Program-made: the position numbers and the translations under genes | From: Desulfovibrio sp. | Lineage (GTDB): Bacteria; Desulfobacterota; Desulfovibrionia; Desulfovibrionales; Desulfovibrionaceae | Length of the DNA: 9,911 nt | Direction of reading: 5' to 3' | Assembly (NCBI GenBank): GCA_031270875.1 | Contig: JAISXC010000148.1 | Location: 1 to 9,911, forward strand | The notes under the pieces: model-generated | Seen by the model: the letters and a program-made list of their open reading frames with translations, nothing else | What the model was told of the DNA's origin: nothing | The model's database searches: none | Shown: piece by piece, positions 1-6,919 of the stretch | How the letters are laid out: the number at the start of each line of letters is the position of its first letter | Position numbering within the stretch: the stretch's first letter is position 1

Positions 1-22
1 CCGCTGTCCGCAAGTTTTTCAT
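1..22 (-). CDS. Start of an unidentified downstream ORF, cut by the window edge
   Basis: On the minus strand an ATG (22-20) follows the glpX stop codon with no gap (TGA-ATG) and opens a frame reading MKNLRTA before the window ends. The zero-base spacing suggests a translationally coupled next gene in the glpX operon. Seven codons are too few to identify a product, and the upstream sequence has only a weak ribosome-binding site, so this could also be a chance ATG. Confidence 0.3.
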
Positions 23-1006
23 TCAGTACTGCACCGCGCTGAATTTGGAAAGTCTGTCCATATTGTGGTACGATTCCACATAGCGCAGAGTGCCTGTTTT
101 TCCGCGCAGGACGAGGGAATGCGTTACCGCGTGTCCGGTGCTGTAACGCACGCCGCGCAAAAAATCCCCCCCGGAAATACCCGTGGCGGCAAAAAAACAG
201 TCTTCGCTGCGCACCAGGTTATTGACCGTGAGCACCTCGCGCAGGTCAATGCCGGCTTCGTTGATGGCCTCTTTTTCCACATAGGACTGCGGGTCGAGTC
301 TTGCCAGTATCTGTCCGCCAAGCCCCTTGATGGCGCAGGCGGAAAGCACACCTTCCGGAGTGCCGCCGGTGCCCATCATGATGTCCACTTCAGAACGCGG
401 GTCCACCGCCATGAGCGCGCCGATGACATCGCCGTCCGTCTGGAGCTGGATGCGCGCCCCCGCCTCGCGAATTTCTTCGATCAAACGCTGGTGACGCGGC
501 TTGTCCAGCACAAAGACAACAAGATCCTGCACGCTTTTGCCGAGAGCCCTGGCGACATTTTTCAGATTTGCCCTGATAGGCGCGTCTATATCCACAACAT
601 CGCGCGCTTCGCTGCCGACAACAAGTTTCTGCATATAGAAACTCGGGCCGGGATTGAACATACTGCCCTGCGGGGAAACCGCTATCACGGAAATCGCGTT
701 GGGGCGCCCGTAGGCGAGAAGGTTGGTGCCTTCAACGGGATCCACCGCGACATCCAGAGCGAGATCGCCGCCTCCGCCTATTTTTTCCCCATTGGCGAGC
801 ATGGGCGCGTCGTCTTTTTCGCCTTCGCCGACAATGACCGTGCCGTCAATGTTCAGGGTGGAAAAGCCGACGCGCATTGCCTGCACGGCGGCGTTGTCCC
901 CGGCTGTTTTATCCCCGCGGCCGAGCCAGCGGGCGGATGCCAGGGCTGCCGCCTCCGTGATGCGAACAATATCAAGAGCCAGATTTTTTTCCGGTGCTTC
1001 GGGCAT
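23..1006 (-). CDS. glpX: Fructose-1,6-bisphosphatase, class II (GlpX)
   Basis: 327 aa; it hydrolyses fructose-1,6-bisphosphate to fructose-6-phosphate in gluconeogenesis, in the cytosol, metal-dependently. The sequence is GlpX from end to end: ARWLGRGDK (25-33), GEGEKDDAPML (60-70), DPVEGTN (89-95) and GTGGTPEGVLSA further on. D37, E61, D89 and E92 align with the family's acidic metal and substrate ligands (E. coli numbering minus 4). The length is usual for the family. I chose the ATG at 1006 because a GGAG lies 6 nt upstream and family members begin close to this NLALD segment. In-frame ATGs at 1018 and 1048 would add 4 or 14 residues, and the 1048 one has a GAGG 6 nt upstream, so it is not excluded. 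It lies 121 nt downstream of the UbiD-like gene, with a candidate promoter in the gap. Identity is secure; the exact start is less so. Confidence 0.95.
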   Translation of the reverse strand: MPEAPEKNLALDIVRITEAAALASARWLGRGDKTAGDNAAVQAMRVGFSTLNIDGTVIVGEGEKDDAPMLANGEKIGGGGDLALDVAVDPVEGTNLLAYGRPNAISVIAVSPQGSMFNPGPSFYMQKLVVGSEARDVVDIDAPIRANLKNVARALGKSVQDLVVFVLDKPRHQRLIEEIREAGARIQLQTDGDVIGALMAVDPRSEVDIMMGTGGTPEGVLSACAIKGLGGQILARLDPQSYVEKEAINEAGIDLREVLTVNNLVRSEDCFFAATGISGGDFLRGVRYSTGHAVTHSLVLRGKTGTLRYVESYHNMDRLSKFSAVQY

Positions 1007-1084
1007 GGTCGTCTCCATATGAAAATTGCGCTTTCTGAAATTGTGCATACGCGGCCTCGCTGGGCCGGAGCATGTTTTGGGACC

Positions 1085-1113
1085 ATACTAGTCCACAGCG
1101 GGACAGTCTTCAA
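1085..1113 (-). promoter_or_regulatory. Candidate sigma-70 promoter for glpX
   Basis: On the minus strand TTGAAG (1113-1108) and TAGTAT (1090-1085) are separated by 17 bp, each 4/6 to consensus, about 80 nt upstream of the glpX ATG. An imperfect dyad, GGAC-N7-GTCC, overlaps the -10 box and could be an operator. A T6 run just after the preceding stop codon has no clear stem before it, so I do not call a terminator. Pattern match only. Confidence 0.35.
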
Positions 1114-1127
1114 GCAATAAAAAACCT

Positions 1128-2963
1128 CTAATATAATCCGTGCAGGGGGCCGCCGGGAGCCGCCAGATTTTCCGCCGCCGCCGCGACAGCCGGATCTTCC
1201 TCCAGCGGCGGGGCATGAAAAGATTTCAGGCGCGCGTCCAGAATGAGGGGGGGGCGGCACAGCCAGTGTTTCGCGCGCGTGACCGCTTGCGGGCCATAGC
1301 TGTCCGTGGCCGGATCCGAGCGGGTAAAGGTGATCCATAGAAAGTTGTCGAGATCGTGCGCGCAAAAGTCCGGATCATCCACAACAACCAGCAGCGGAAA
1401 GGCTTCCCGGCGGCTCCAGGCGGCAAGGGTATCTGCCAGGTTTTCCATGGCGGCGTCCTGCGTGTCGCACGGCAGGGTATGTTTTGGCCCGCGCACGACG
1501 GCTACCCCCGGAATGACGGGCAGCATCCGGCCAAAGCCTTCAGGCAGGAAAGGGGTTTCCCCAATCTCGCTGCCGAGTTCGCGCTTTTTTTCGCCGGCCG
1601 AGGCCCAGATGAGTTTTGAGCCTTCGTGAAGGGCTGAACCTGTATAATCCAGAGTATCCGCTGTGCTGCGCGTTATGAAGTGCAGGTCGCGGCTGAAATC
1701 CGCCCGTTCGAGAATATGACGCAAAAAAGCTCCGGTATCGCGCGCATGCAGGTCCGGAGCGTCCTCGCCAGCCGTCAGCAGGACATATTTTGCAAGGGCT
1801 GTCTGCGTTGTTCCCAAAAGATGCAGGGCCGTTGTGAGCAGTTCGCGGGGGCGGCGCTGCGCTTCATAGGGCGTGTAGCGTTCACTGCCGACGGCAAGCA
1901 ACAGGCAATGTACGCCGGATGCGTCCACCGCGCGGATTTCCCTGATGCCGTGGAAAATCCGCGGCGCCAGGGGCGCTGTGAGTTCATGGACAAAATCGCC
2001 GAAAACCGTATCCTCCTGAGGAGGGCGTCCCACAACTGTGAAGGGCCAGACGGCATTTTTGCGGTGGTGGACTTCCGTCACCCTGACAACCGGGAAGTCG
2101 TGCCGCAGGCTGTAATATCCCACATGATCGCCGAAAGGGCCTTCTGGTTTCAATCCGGGCAGAATATAACCGCTCAGGCAAAAATCCGTCTCGGCCAGCA
2201 CGGGCAGCGGCAGTTGCGCGCGAGCGAAGGCGGTACGCCTGCCGCCCAGAAGGCCGGCAAAACACAGCTCGGGAATTCCCTCGGGCAGGGGCATTACCGC
2301 GGCTACGCTCAAACAGGGAGGCCCGCCGACAAAAATATGCACCGGCAGGGGTTTTCCCTTCTCCAGAGCGGCGGCGTGGTGCGGACCGATACCGCGATGG
2401 ATCTGATAGTGCAGACCCACCTCGTCAGCGGCATAGTCGTTGCCCGCCAACTGCACACGGTACATGCCAATATTCGAACCGGCGGGACCTGGTTTTCCGG
2501 GGTGTTCCGTGTACACCAGGGGCAGGGTGATGAAGGGGCCGCCATCGTGGGGCCAGCTTGTCAGGCGCGGCAGAGCGTCCAGAGAACAGCGGCATTCAAG
2601 AACAGGTGCGCGGGCGACCCGGCGCGGCAGCATTCGCGCGAGGCATGGCGCAAGTTTTGCCGACCGCCAGGGATGTTTGAGAATTTCCGCGGGACCGGTT
2701 GCCGTTTTGAGCAGAAGCTCCACTGTCTCCAGGGAATCGCGGAAAAGAAAGCGCAATCTTTCCCGCGTGCCGAACAGGTTGGCCAACATGGGAAATCTGG
2801 TTCCCTTGAGGCCGGTGAACAGAACGGCCGGCGCTTTTGCCCGGAAAAGGCGCCGCTGTATGGCCGCCAGCTCCAGATGCGGATCAATGGGGGCGTCCAC
2901 AAGTTTGAGATGGCCGCGGGCCCGGAGATCAGCAAGGCAGTCGGCAAGACAGGCGTATCCCAT
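1128..2963 (-). CDS. UbiD-family (prenylated-FMN) decarboxylase, long form
   Basis: 611 aa. UbiD enzymes use prenylated FMN and Mn2+ to decarboxylate aromatic or unsaturated acids non-oxidatively. Visible family motifs are GSNIGMYRVQ (162-171, cofactor and metal-binding Asn and Arg), PEGPFGDHVGYYS (273-285, catalytic acidic pair E274 and D279) and the VVVDDPD...DLDNFLW...RSDPATD segment (527-554). E. coli UbiD also has Asp at the second acidic position, so D279 is normal. It is about 110 residues longer than E. coli UbiD. The length and the C-terminal LDARLKSFHAPPLE resemble the long proteins annotated as menaquinone-biosynthesis (futalosine pathway) decarboxylases; that role is inference. 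The ATG shares its A with the Nudix stop (TGATG), with GGAGAGG 8 nt upstream, indicating translational coupling. No UbiX-type prenyltransferase is in the window. Confidence 0.9.
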   Translation of the reverse strand: MGYACLADCLADLRARGHLKLVDAPIDPHLELAAIQRRLFRAKAPAVLFTGLKGTRFPMLANLFGTRERLRFLFRDSLETVELLLKTATGPAEILKHPWRSAKLAPCLARMLPRRVARAPVLECRCSLDALPRLTSWPHDGGPFITLPLVYTEHPGKPGPAGSNIGMYRVQLAGNDYAADEVGLHYQIHRGIGPHHAAALEKGKPLPVHIFVGGPPCLSVAAVMPLPEGIPELCFAGLLGGRRTAFARAQLPLPVLAETDFCLSGYILPGLKPEGPFGDHVGYYSLRHDFPVVRVTEVHHRKNAVWPFTVVGRPPQEDTVFGDFVHELTAPLAPRIFHGIREIRAVDASGVHCLLLAVGSERYTPYEAQRRPRELLTTALHLLGTTQTALAKYVLLTAGEDAPDLHARDTGAFLRHILERADFSRDLHFITRSTADTLDYTGSALHEGSKLIWASAGEKKRELGSEIGETPFLPEGFGRMLPVIPGVAVVRGPKHTLPCDTQDAAMENLADTLAAWSRREAFPLLVVVDDPDFCAHDLDNFLWITFTRSDPATDSYGPQAVTRAKHWLCRPPLILDARLKSFHAPPLEEDPAVAAAAENLAAPGGPLHGLY

Positions 2964-3445
2964 CAGGAATGCCTCTCCATTGGGCTCATGGCGCGTCTGC
3001 CCGCCAGCGCGTCCTGAAAATCGCGGACAATTCGCGCATGATCAAAGACCAAGGGACACGGCAGCCCGTACAAAGGGTAAAAAACGGCTGACTTTGCGTC
3101 GTCGCCGGCGCGTAACCGCTCCGGGTTGAGGGGGCGGCCGGCGAATACCACGCTCAGGGTATGCTGCCTGGGATCGCGAAGCGGATGGGAGTAAACCCCC
3201 AAAAGGCCCGTCAACTCCACATCAAGTCCGGTTTCTTCCCGCATTTCCCGAACGGCCGCGTCTTCCGCCTGTTCGCCCTCATTAATAAAGCCGCCGGGCA
3301 AAGCAAAACCATGCGGCGCGTTGGCCCGCTCAATGATCACCACGCCGAAATCCGGCGCGTAAATCACCACATCCGTCGTGGGAACGGGATTGGCGAATTG
3401 TCTGAATCCTCTGCCGCAATGAGGACAGGTTATGATTTTTTCCAT
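2963..3445 (-). CDS. Nudix hydrolase with N-terminal CxxC knuckle
   Basis: 160 aa. A perfect Nudix box (G-x5-E-x7-RE-U-x-EE-x-G-U) lies at residues 52-74: G52, E58, R66-E67, E70-E71, G73-L74. It binds the divalent metal used to cleave a nucleoside diphosphate linked to another moiety. The preceding ANAPHGFALPGG resembles ADP-ribose or NADH pyrophosphatase-like Nudix proteins, but the substrate cannot be read from sequence. C7 and C10 form a single CxxC; no second pair is present, so any zinc site would need another protein or a dimer. I chose the ATG at 3445 because AAGGGAG lies 10 nt upstream and CPHCG falls near the N-terminus. An in-frame ATG at 3541 would add 32 low-complexity residues that look non-coding. 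The stop overlaps the start of the UbiD-like gene, so the two are co-translated. Confidence 0.88.
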   Translation of the reverse strand: MEKIITCPHCGRGFRQFANPVPTTDVVIYAPDFGVVIIERANAPHGFALPGGFINEGEQAEDAAVREMREETGLDVELTGLLGVYSHPLRDPRQHTLSVVFAGRPLNPERLRAGDDAKSAVFYPLYGLPCPLVFDHARIVRDFQDALAGRRAMSPMERHS

Positions 3446-3497
3446 ATGCTGTCGGCTCCCTTCAGGGCGGCATGATCCGCTTTTCGACGCGGCCTTG

Positions 3498-3779
3498 TCA
3501 ATCCGCGAACAGGTTGTTGCCCTGCTTTCTGCACCATTCAACGAAACCGGAAAAATGTTTTTCCAGAATCGCTCGGGCCTTCAACTGCCCGTTCGCCGAG
3601 TTATGAGGCGATGGCGTAGGGCGGGGCCTGGCGAATCTGGAGCCGCGCGGCTCAAACCGCAGATAGACGCGGTCGATATGCCTGTCGCAACAGCGCGGCA
3701 GAGGGAGGACGGACAAAGCCGTCCGGTACGGTTTGGCAAAAATGTTGAGAGCGGCGTCAACGCTGGGTTCGGAAGGCAT
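3498..3779 (-). CDS. Small unrecognised ORF, possibly a decayed gene
   Basis: 93 aa, not recognised with confidence. The ATG at 3779 has GGAG 6 nt upstream and a promoter-like element about 57 nt upstream; the ORF ends 52 nt before the Nudix start. Residues 1-48 (including NIFAKPYRTALSVL and RHIDRVYLRFEPRGSRF) look like an ordinary folded protein. Residues ~49-66 turn into a Pro/Ser/Asn-rich stretch, while a neighbouring frame over the same bases reads PPYAIAS-stop-LGERAV, which looks more natural. The last 26 residues (RAILEKHFSGFVEWC...) look protein-like again. This pattern fits a gene with a frameshift, a nonsense mutation and perhaps an internal deletion. A real small protein at the head of the operon cannot be excluded. 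Confidence 0.42.
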   Translation of the reverse strand: MPSEPSVDAALNIFAKPYRTALSVLPLPRCCDRHIDRVYLRFEPRGSRFARPRPTPSPHNSANGQLKARAILEKHFSGFVEWCRKQGNNLFAD

Positions 3780-3835
3780 GGACATCTCCGGAGGACACTG
3801 CGGCCAGGGAAGATTTCGCGGCATGACCCGAAAAT

Positions 3836-3863
3836 ATTGTAGCTGTTTTCAGAATCGCATCAA
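3836..3863 (-). promoter_or_regulatory. Candidate sigma-70 promoter for the leftward Nudix/UbiD operon
   Basis: Minus strand: TTGATG (3863-3858), 16-bp spacer, TACAAT (3841-3836, 5/6 to consensus). The expected start of transcription lies about 50 nt before the ATG at 3779. It sits in the divergent region between this operon and the DJ-1-like gene, back to back with another candidate promoter on the plus strand. Confidence 0.42.
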
Positions 3864-3956
3864 GGGGCGGAAGCCGGGCATACGAGAATTTTTGTCGGAC
3901 GTCCCGGCCTCAGCGGGTCTGCGAGTCATCGTCTCCGGCGGGGTGAACCTCCGAAT

Positions 3957-3985
3957 TTGCCAATGCCATCGTAACAGTGTATGAA
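3957..3985 (+). promoter_or_regulatory. Candidate sigma-70 promoter for the DJ-1-like gene
   Basis: TTGCCA (3957-3962, 5/6), 17-bp spacer, TATGAA (3980-3985, 4/6). Predicted transcription would begin near 3992, leaving a short leader of about 33 nt before the ATG at 4025. The remaining 3780-4024 divergent region holds no other gene I can support. Confidence 0.42.
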
Positions 3986-4024
3986 GCTGAAAACAGTCCC
4001 GCGAAATGCGGAAGGAGATTCCAC

Positions 4025-4738
4025 ATGGCGCCGCCGCTGCAAATCGGTTTTCTGGTGTTTCCCTCCATGTTGCAGCTTGATTTCACCGGCCCCCACGCGG
4101 TCTTGGCCGCCGGGCCGGAGACCGTGATCCACTTGGTCTGGAAGGACGCGCTTCCCGTAACGTCCAGCGACGGATTGCGTTTTACGCCCACCGTGAGCAT
4201 GGCCGACTGCCGCCGGCTTGACGTTGTGTGCGTCCCCGGCGGAGGCGGAGTGCAGGCGCTTCTCGGCGATGCCGAAACCTTGGAATTTCTCCGCAGGCAG
4301 GCCGCCGGTTGCCGGTATTTGTGTTCGGTATGCACAGGCGCGCTGGTGCTGGGGGCGGCGGGGCTGTTGCGCGGCTACAGGGCGACGACGCACTGGCAGT
4401 CTCTGGATCTGCTGCCGCTTTTCGGCGCGGCGCCCCAGCGCCGCCGCGTGGTGCGGGATGGCGACAGGATAAGCGCCGCCGGCGTCAGCGCCGGCATTGA
4501 CATGGCCTTGACGCTGGCCGGCCTGCTTTGGGGCGATGTAACGGCGCAGAGCATACAACTGAATATGGAATATGCCCCTGAACCGCCTTACACCGCCGGT
4601 GGCCCGGACAGCGCCCCGGAAGAAGTAGTGGCGGCGGTCAGGGCCAGCACGGCCTCCCGTCAGGCGGCCCGCCGGGAGGCGGCCCAGGCGGCCGCGGCTC
4701 TGCTGGACACTGGCGCCAATGCCGCTGATCCGGTTTGA
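4025..4738 (+). CDS. DJ-1/PfpI superfamily protein, isonitrile hydratase-like
   Basis: 237 aa. It has the DJ-1/PfpI fold hallmarks: VVCVPGGGG (67-75) and the nucleophile elbow CSVCTGALVLGAAGLL with C103-T104, followed by ATTHW. D19 and C103-T104 match the catalytic Asp17 and Cys101-Thr102 of Pseudomonas isocyanide hydratase with a constant offset of two, supporting hydration of isonitriles to N-substituted formamides. The physiological substrate is not shown. GlxA/FtrA-type regulators share this domain but carry a C-terminal AraC helix-turn-helix. Here the protein ends after the domain with an Ala/Arg-rich tail, so it is an enzyme-type member. The ATG at 4025 has AAGGAG 7 nt upstream. A weaker GTG at 3977 would fall on the predicted -10 region. 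No signal peptide is seen, so it is probably cytosolic. Confidence 0.87.
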   Translation: MAPPLQIGFLVFPSMLQLDFTGPHAVLAAGPETVIHLVWKDALPVTSSDGLRFTPTVSMADCRRLDVVCVPGGGGVQALLGDAETLEFLRRQAAGCRYLCSVCTGALVLGAAGLLRGYRATTHWQSLDLLPLFGAAPQRRRVVRDGDRISAAGVSAGIDMALTLAGLLWGDVTAQSIQLNMEYAPEPPYTAGGPDSAPEEVVAAVRASTASRQAARREAAQAAAALLDTGANAADPV

Positions 4739-4756
4739 CAGAGACAAACGAATAAA

Positions 4757-4773
4757 GCCGGCCAGGAGCCGGC
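4757..4773 (+). terminator. GC-rich hairpin after the DJ-1-like gene, without a T-run
   Basis: GCCGGC-CAGGA-GCCGGC forms a 6-bp all-GC stem with a 5-nt loop, 18 nt after the stop codon. No T-tract follows, so it is at best a weak or factor-assisted terminator. It may instead be a processing or stabilising hairpin before the next gene, 75 nt further on. Confidence 0.22.
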
Positions 4774-4847
4774 GTGCCGCCGCGGGGGCGGGGTCTCACG
4801 GTCCCGCGCTCGCGGAAGCGAACCATTATCCGAGGGAGGCGTTATTT

Positions 4848-5870
4848 ATGGCGGATTATAGAGAAAATGCCCGCGAGCGTGTCAAAAAACGCTGCAAGGT
4901 CTGCCCCGTATGCAACGGCAAGGCCTGTGCGGGACAAGTCCCAGGCATGGGCGGCATAGGTTCCGGCATGTCGTTTCAGAACAATCTGACCGCCCTGGCG
5001 GCCTACCGCATTTTGCCGCGCTACCTGCATGAAGCCAACAATCCGGACACCAGCGTTGATTTCTGGGGGCAAAGGCTCTCCCTGCCCGTGCTTGCGGCGC
5101 CCATCGGAAACGTGATCGCCAACGTCGGCAGCGATATGCCGACGGATACATATACCGGGCTGCTTATCAAGGGTTGCCGGGAGGCCGGAACCATCGCCAC
5201 TTTCGGAGACGCTCCGCAGTTCGAGCCCGTTACCAGGAATTTTGCGAAAGTCGGTGATAACGGGGCCATGGTCATTCCCTTTTTCAAGCCGTGGGCGCCG
5301 GACGATCTTGTCTCCCGCCTGGATATGGCCGCCGAACACGGTTGCGTCGCCTGTGGCGTGGATGTCGACGCGGCCGGCTTTCCCGCTTTCCGCCAGGTTT
5401 CCCGAACCTACGGCGTCCGCTCCGGCCGGGACATCGCAAAACTTGTCGAGATGACGCACGCCCGGGGTATGAAATTTATCGTCAAAGGCATTATGACCCT
5501 TTCGGATGCGCGCATTGCCGTTGATTGCGGCGCGGATTCCCTGCTCGTCTCCAACCACGGCGGACGCTCCATAGACTGCACCCCCGGCACGGCCGAGGTT
5601 CTGCCCGCCATAGCCGATGCCGTCGGCGGCAAGACTCTGATCATGACCGACGGCGGCGTGCGCACCGGCGTCGACGTGTTGCGCATGCTCGCCCTGGGCG
5701 CCCGGCTGACGCTCATCTGCCGCCCTGTCGCCATCGCCCTGCACGGCGACGAGGAAAACGGCGTCAGGCTCTATTTTGAGGATTTGCGGCAACAACTTGT
5801 CGAGGCCATGCGCCTCACAGGCTGCGCGAATCTGGCTTCCATAGGCCGTGAAGTCCTCTGCCGGGCATGA
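4848..5870 (+). CDS. FMN-dependent alpha-hydroxy-acid oxidoreductase with N-terminal Cys cluster
   Basis: 340 aa, TIM-barrel FMN enzyme of the lactate/glycolate oxidase family, which oxidises 2-hydroxy acids to 2-oxo acids. Visible are IVKGIMT with K213 (flavin-contacting Lys), SNHGGR (235-240) with catalytic H237 and substrate-binding R240, and DGGVRTGVDVLRMLALGA (268-285) for the FMN phosphate. The N-terminus has C16, C19, C22 and C27 (CxxCxxCx4C) followed by GMGGIGSG, unlike classical oxidases. Related anaerobe proteins, as I recall them, share it, and it could bind an Fe-S cluster or zinc. I chose the ATG at 4848 because GAGGGAGG lies 8 nt upstream; earlier in-frame ATGs run through non-coding-looking sequence. 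It lies 109 nt after the DJ-1-like gene. The true substrate and electron acceptor are unknown; in an anaerobe, a dehydrogenase role is likelier than oxidase. Confidence 0.88.
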   Translation: MADYRENARERVKKRCKVCPVCNGKACAGQVPGMGGIGSGMSFQNNLTALAAYRILPRYLHEANNPDTSVDFWGQRLSLPVLAAPIGNVIANVGSDMPTDTYTGLLIKGCREAGTIATFGDAPQFEPVTRNFAKVGDNGAMVIPFFKPWAPDDLVSRLDMAAEHGCVACGVDVDAAGFPAFRQVSRTYGVRSGRDIAKLVEMTHARGMKFIVKGIMTLSDARIAVDCGADSLLVSNHGGRSIDCTPGTAEVLPAIADAVGGKTLIMTDGGVRTGVDVLRMLALGARLTLICRPVAIALHGDEENGVRLYFEDLRQQLVEAMRLTGCANLASIGREVLCRA

Positions 5871-6056
5871 ACCAAAGGATATTCCTCCCCGCCGCTGAAA
5901 AGGAATCGCTCTGCGCTTCCGGTTTCGCGTTGTCGCCGGTATACGGTTTGTACCGGACATCGTCTTCGGCGCGGAGAGTCGCCGCCATGCCCTGCTCCAA
6001 GGGAAGCTCCGCGTCAATCCGGGCCGGCGTTCCGCCGTTGCGGGGCCATACAGGCT
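5871..6056. other. Intergenic region between convergent genes
   Basis: 186 nt separate the FMN enzyme and the IMP cyclohydrolase gene. A hairpin, CCGGTA-N9-TACCGG (5936-5956), is present without a T-run. On the minus strand a frame from an ATG at 5988 to a stop at 5815 has a GGAG 6 nt upstream and reads plausibly (MAATLRAEDDVRYKPYTG...), but it overlaps the end of the FMN gene by 56 nt and matches nothing I know. I do not call it a gene. Confidence 0.35.
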
Positions 6057-6647
6057 CTAAGGGCGCAGATATGAGCTGATCAGCGCGTCATAGCGCGAAG
6101 TGGCTTCAAAGGCACGCGAGGCCATCTTTTGTCGGAATTCCAGGCTGACGGACATATTGTTTTTCCGCATTTCATCTTGGGCGGCTTCGTACCATTTCGG
6201 CGAAGGCAGAACGAGAACGCTGTGGAAATTTTTCGCGGCGGCGCGGAGCATGCAGGGGCCGCCGATGTCAATGGCCTCCACTATCTCTTCCGGGGAAAGG
6301 TTATGTTCCACCGCGCCGGCAAAGTCATACAGGTTGACGCAAACGAGATCAAAAGGCCGTATTCGCTTTTCCTCAAGCGCGGCCACATGGGACGGGTCGT
6401 CCTTGTTGGCAAGTATTCCCGCATGGATATGAGGATGCAGCGTTTTTACCCTGCCGTTGAGAATTTCCGGAAAGCCGGTTACCTCGCTGACGGCGGCAAC
6501 TGGCAGGCCGGCCGCCTGAAGCGCTTTTTGCGTTCCTCCGGTGGAGACAAGGTCGACATTTTGTTCGCTGAGAAAAACGGCAAAATCCGCGAGACCGCTT
6601 TTATCCGTAACGCTCAAAACGGCGCGTCTGATGGGCAGCATATTCAT
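6057..6647 (-). CDS. Stand-alone IMP cyclohydrolase (PurH N-terminal domain)
   Basis: 196 aa. It closes the ring of 5-formyl-AICAR to give IMP, the last step of de novo purine synthesis. It matches the MGS-like N-terminal domain of bifunctional PurH: SVTDKSGL (12-19), STGGT (35-39), GRVKTLHP (65-72), NLYDF (105-109), DIGGPCMLRAAAKN (127-140). K68, Y107, D127 and K139 correspond to the residues implicated in catalysis in ATIC. The protein ends after this domain; the ~300-residue AICAR formyltransferase half is absent and no remnant follows. This split form occurs in Desulfovibrio-type genomes as I recall them, so another locus should supply the formyltransferase. The ATG at 6647 has AGGAG 8 nt upstream; the in-frame ATG two codons later is possible. 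It is convergent with the FMN gene and divergent from the GAF gene. Confidence 0.9.
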   Translation of the reverse strand: MNMLPIRRAVLSVTDKSGLADFAVFLSEQNVDLVSTGGTQKALQAAGLPVAAVSEVTGFPEILNGRVKTLHPHIHAGILANKDDPSHVAALEEKRIRPFDLVCVNLYDFAGAVEHNLSPEEIVEAIDIGGPCMLRAAAKNFHSVLVLPSPKWYEAAQDEMRKNNMSVSLEFRQKMASRAFEATSRYDALISSYLRP

Positions 6648-6720
6648 GGGCGCGGCTCCTGAGACGGTTTCCATAACGTACGATGATTGCGCAAAACATT
6701 GTGAGAGTTCTGCGGTCACG

Positions 6721-6735
6721 TGTAATCAGCTTACA
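6721..6735. promoter_or_regulatory. Perfect dyad TGTAA-N5-TTACA, possible operator
   Basis: TGTAATCAGCTTACA has perfect 5-bp inverted arms, centred 81 nt upstream of the IMP cyclohydrolase start. The size fits a dimeric regulator, but I cannot name one, and short dyads occur by chance. Confidence 0.25.
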
Positions 6736-6919
6736 GAAAAAAAACGCACTTCGCAACGATTCCGGCTTACTGATCCGACTTGCCGTTACCTGGCCGCCTT
6801 CCTCCCGCGCGGACAGTCCCCGGTTCGTGCCGGGAACTCCCGCCCGGCGTCTGATTTTCAGGAATAGAGAAATGTAATTTTTTCCTCGGCCGTCAAGATT
6901 CACACAGACACAAAAGCAG

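Noticed and set aside
65..1120. Long plus-strand ORF antisense to glpX
   Set aside because: It is the complement of a complete, motif-rich glpX. Its translation has no recognisable domains.
2126..2131. Asp instead of Glu in the UbiD EGPFG(E/D) motif as a defect
   Set aside because: E. coli UbiD also carries Asp there, so the substitution is normal for the family.
1680..3017. 445-codon plus-strand ORF antisense to the UbiD-like gene
   Set aside because: High GC leaves antisense frames open. The UbiD frame carries all family motifs; this one carries none.
4025..4738. DJ-1-like protein as a GlxA-type AraC transcription regulator
   Set aside because: Such regulators have a C-terminal helix-turn-helix of about 100 residues; this protein ends after the DJ-1 domain.
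3926..4747. Minus-strand ORF opposite the DJ-1-like gene
   Set aside because: Low-complexity Arg/Gly/Ala-rich translation and no ribosome-binding site; a shadow of the DJ-1 gene.
4842..6017. 391-codon minus-strand ORF opposite the FMN enzyme
   Set aside because: Antisense to a clear TIM-barrel FMN gene; no domain or motif seen.
5867..6079. 70-codon plus-strand ORF whose ATG overlaps the FMN gene stop (ATGA)
   Set aside because: The overlap is suggestive, but the translation is low-complexity and runs into the end of the IMP cyclohydrolase gene on the other strand.
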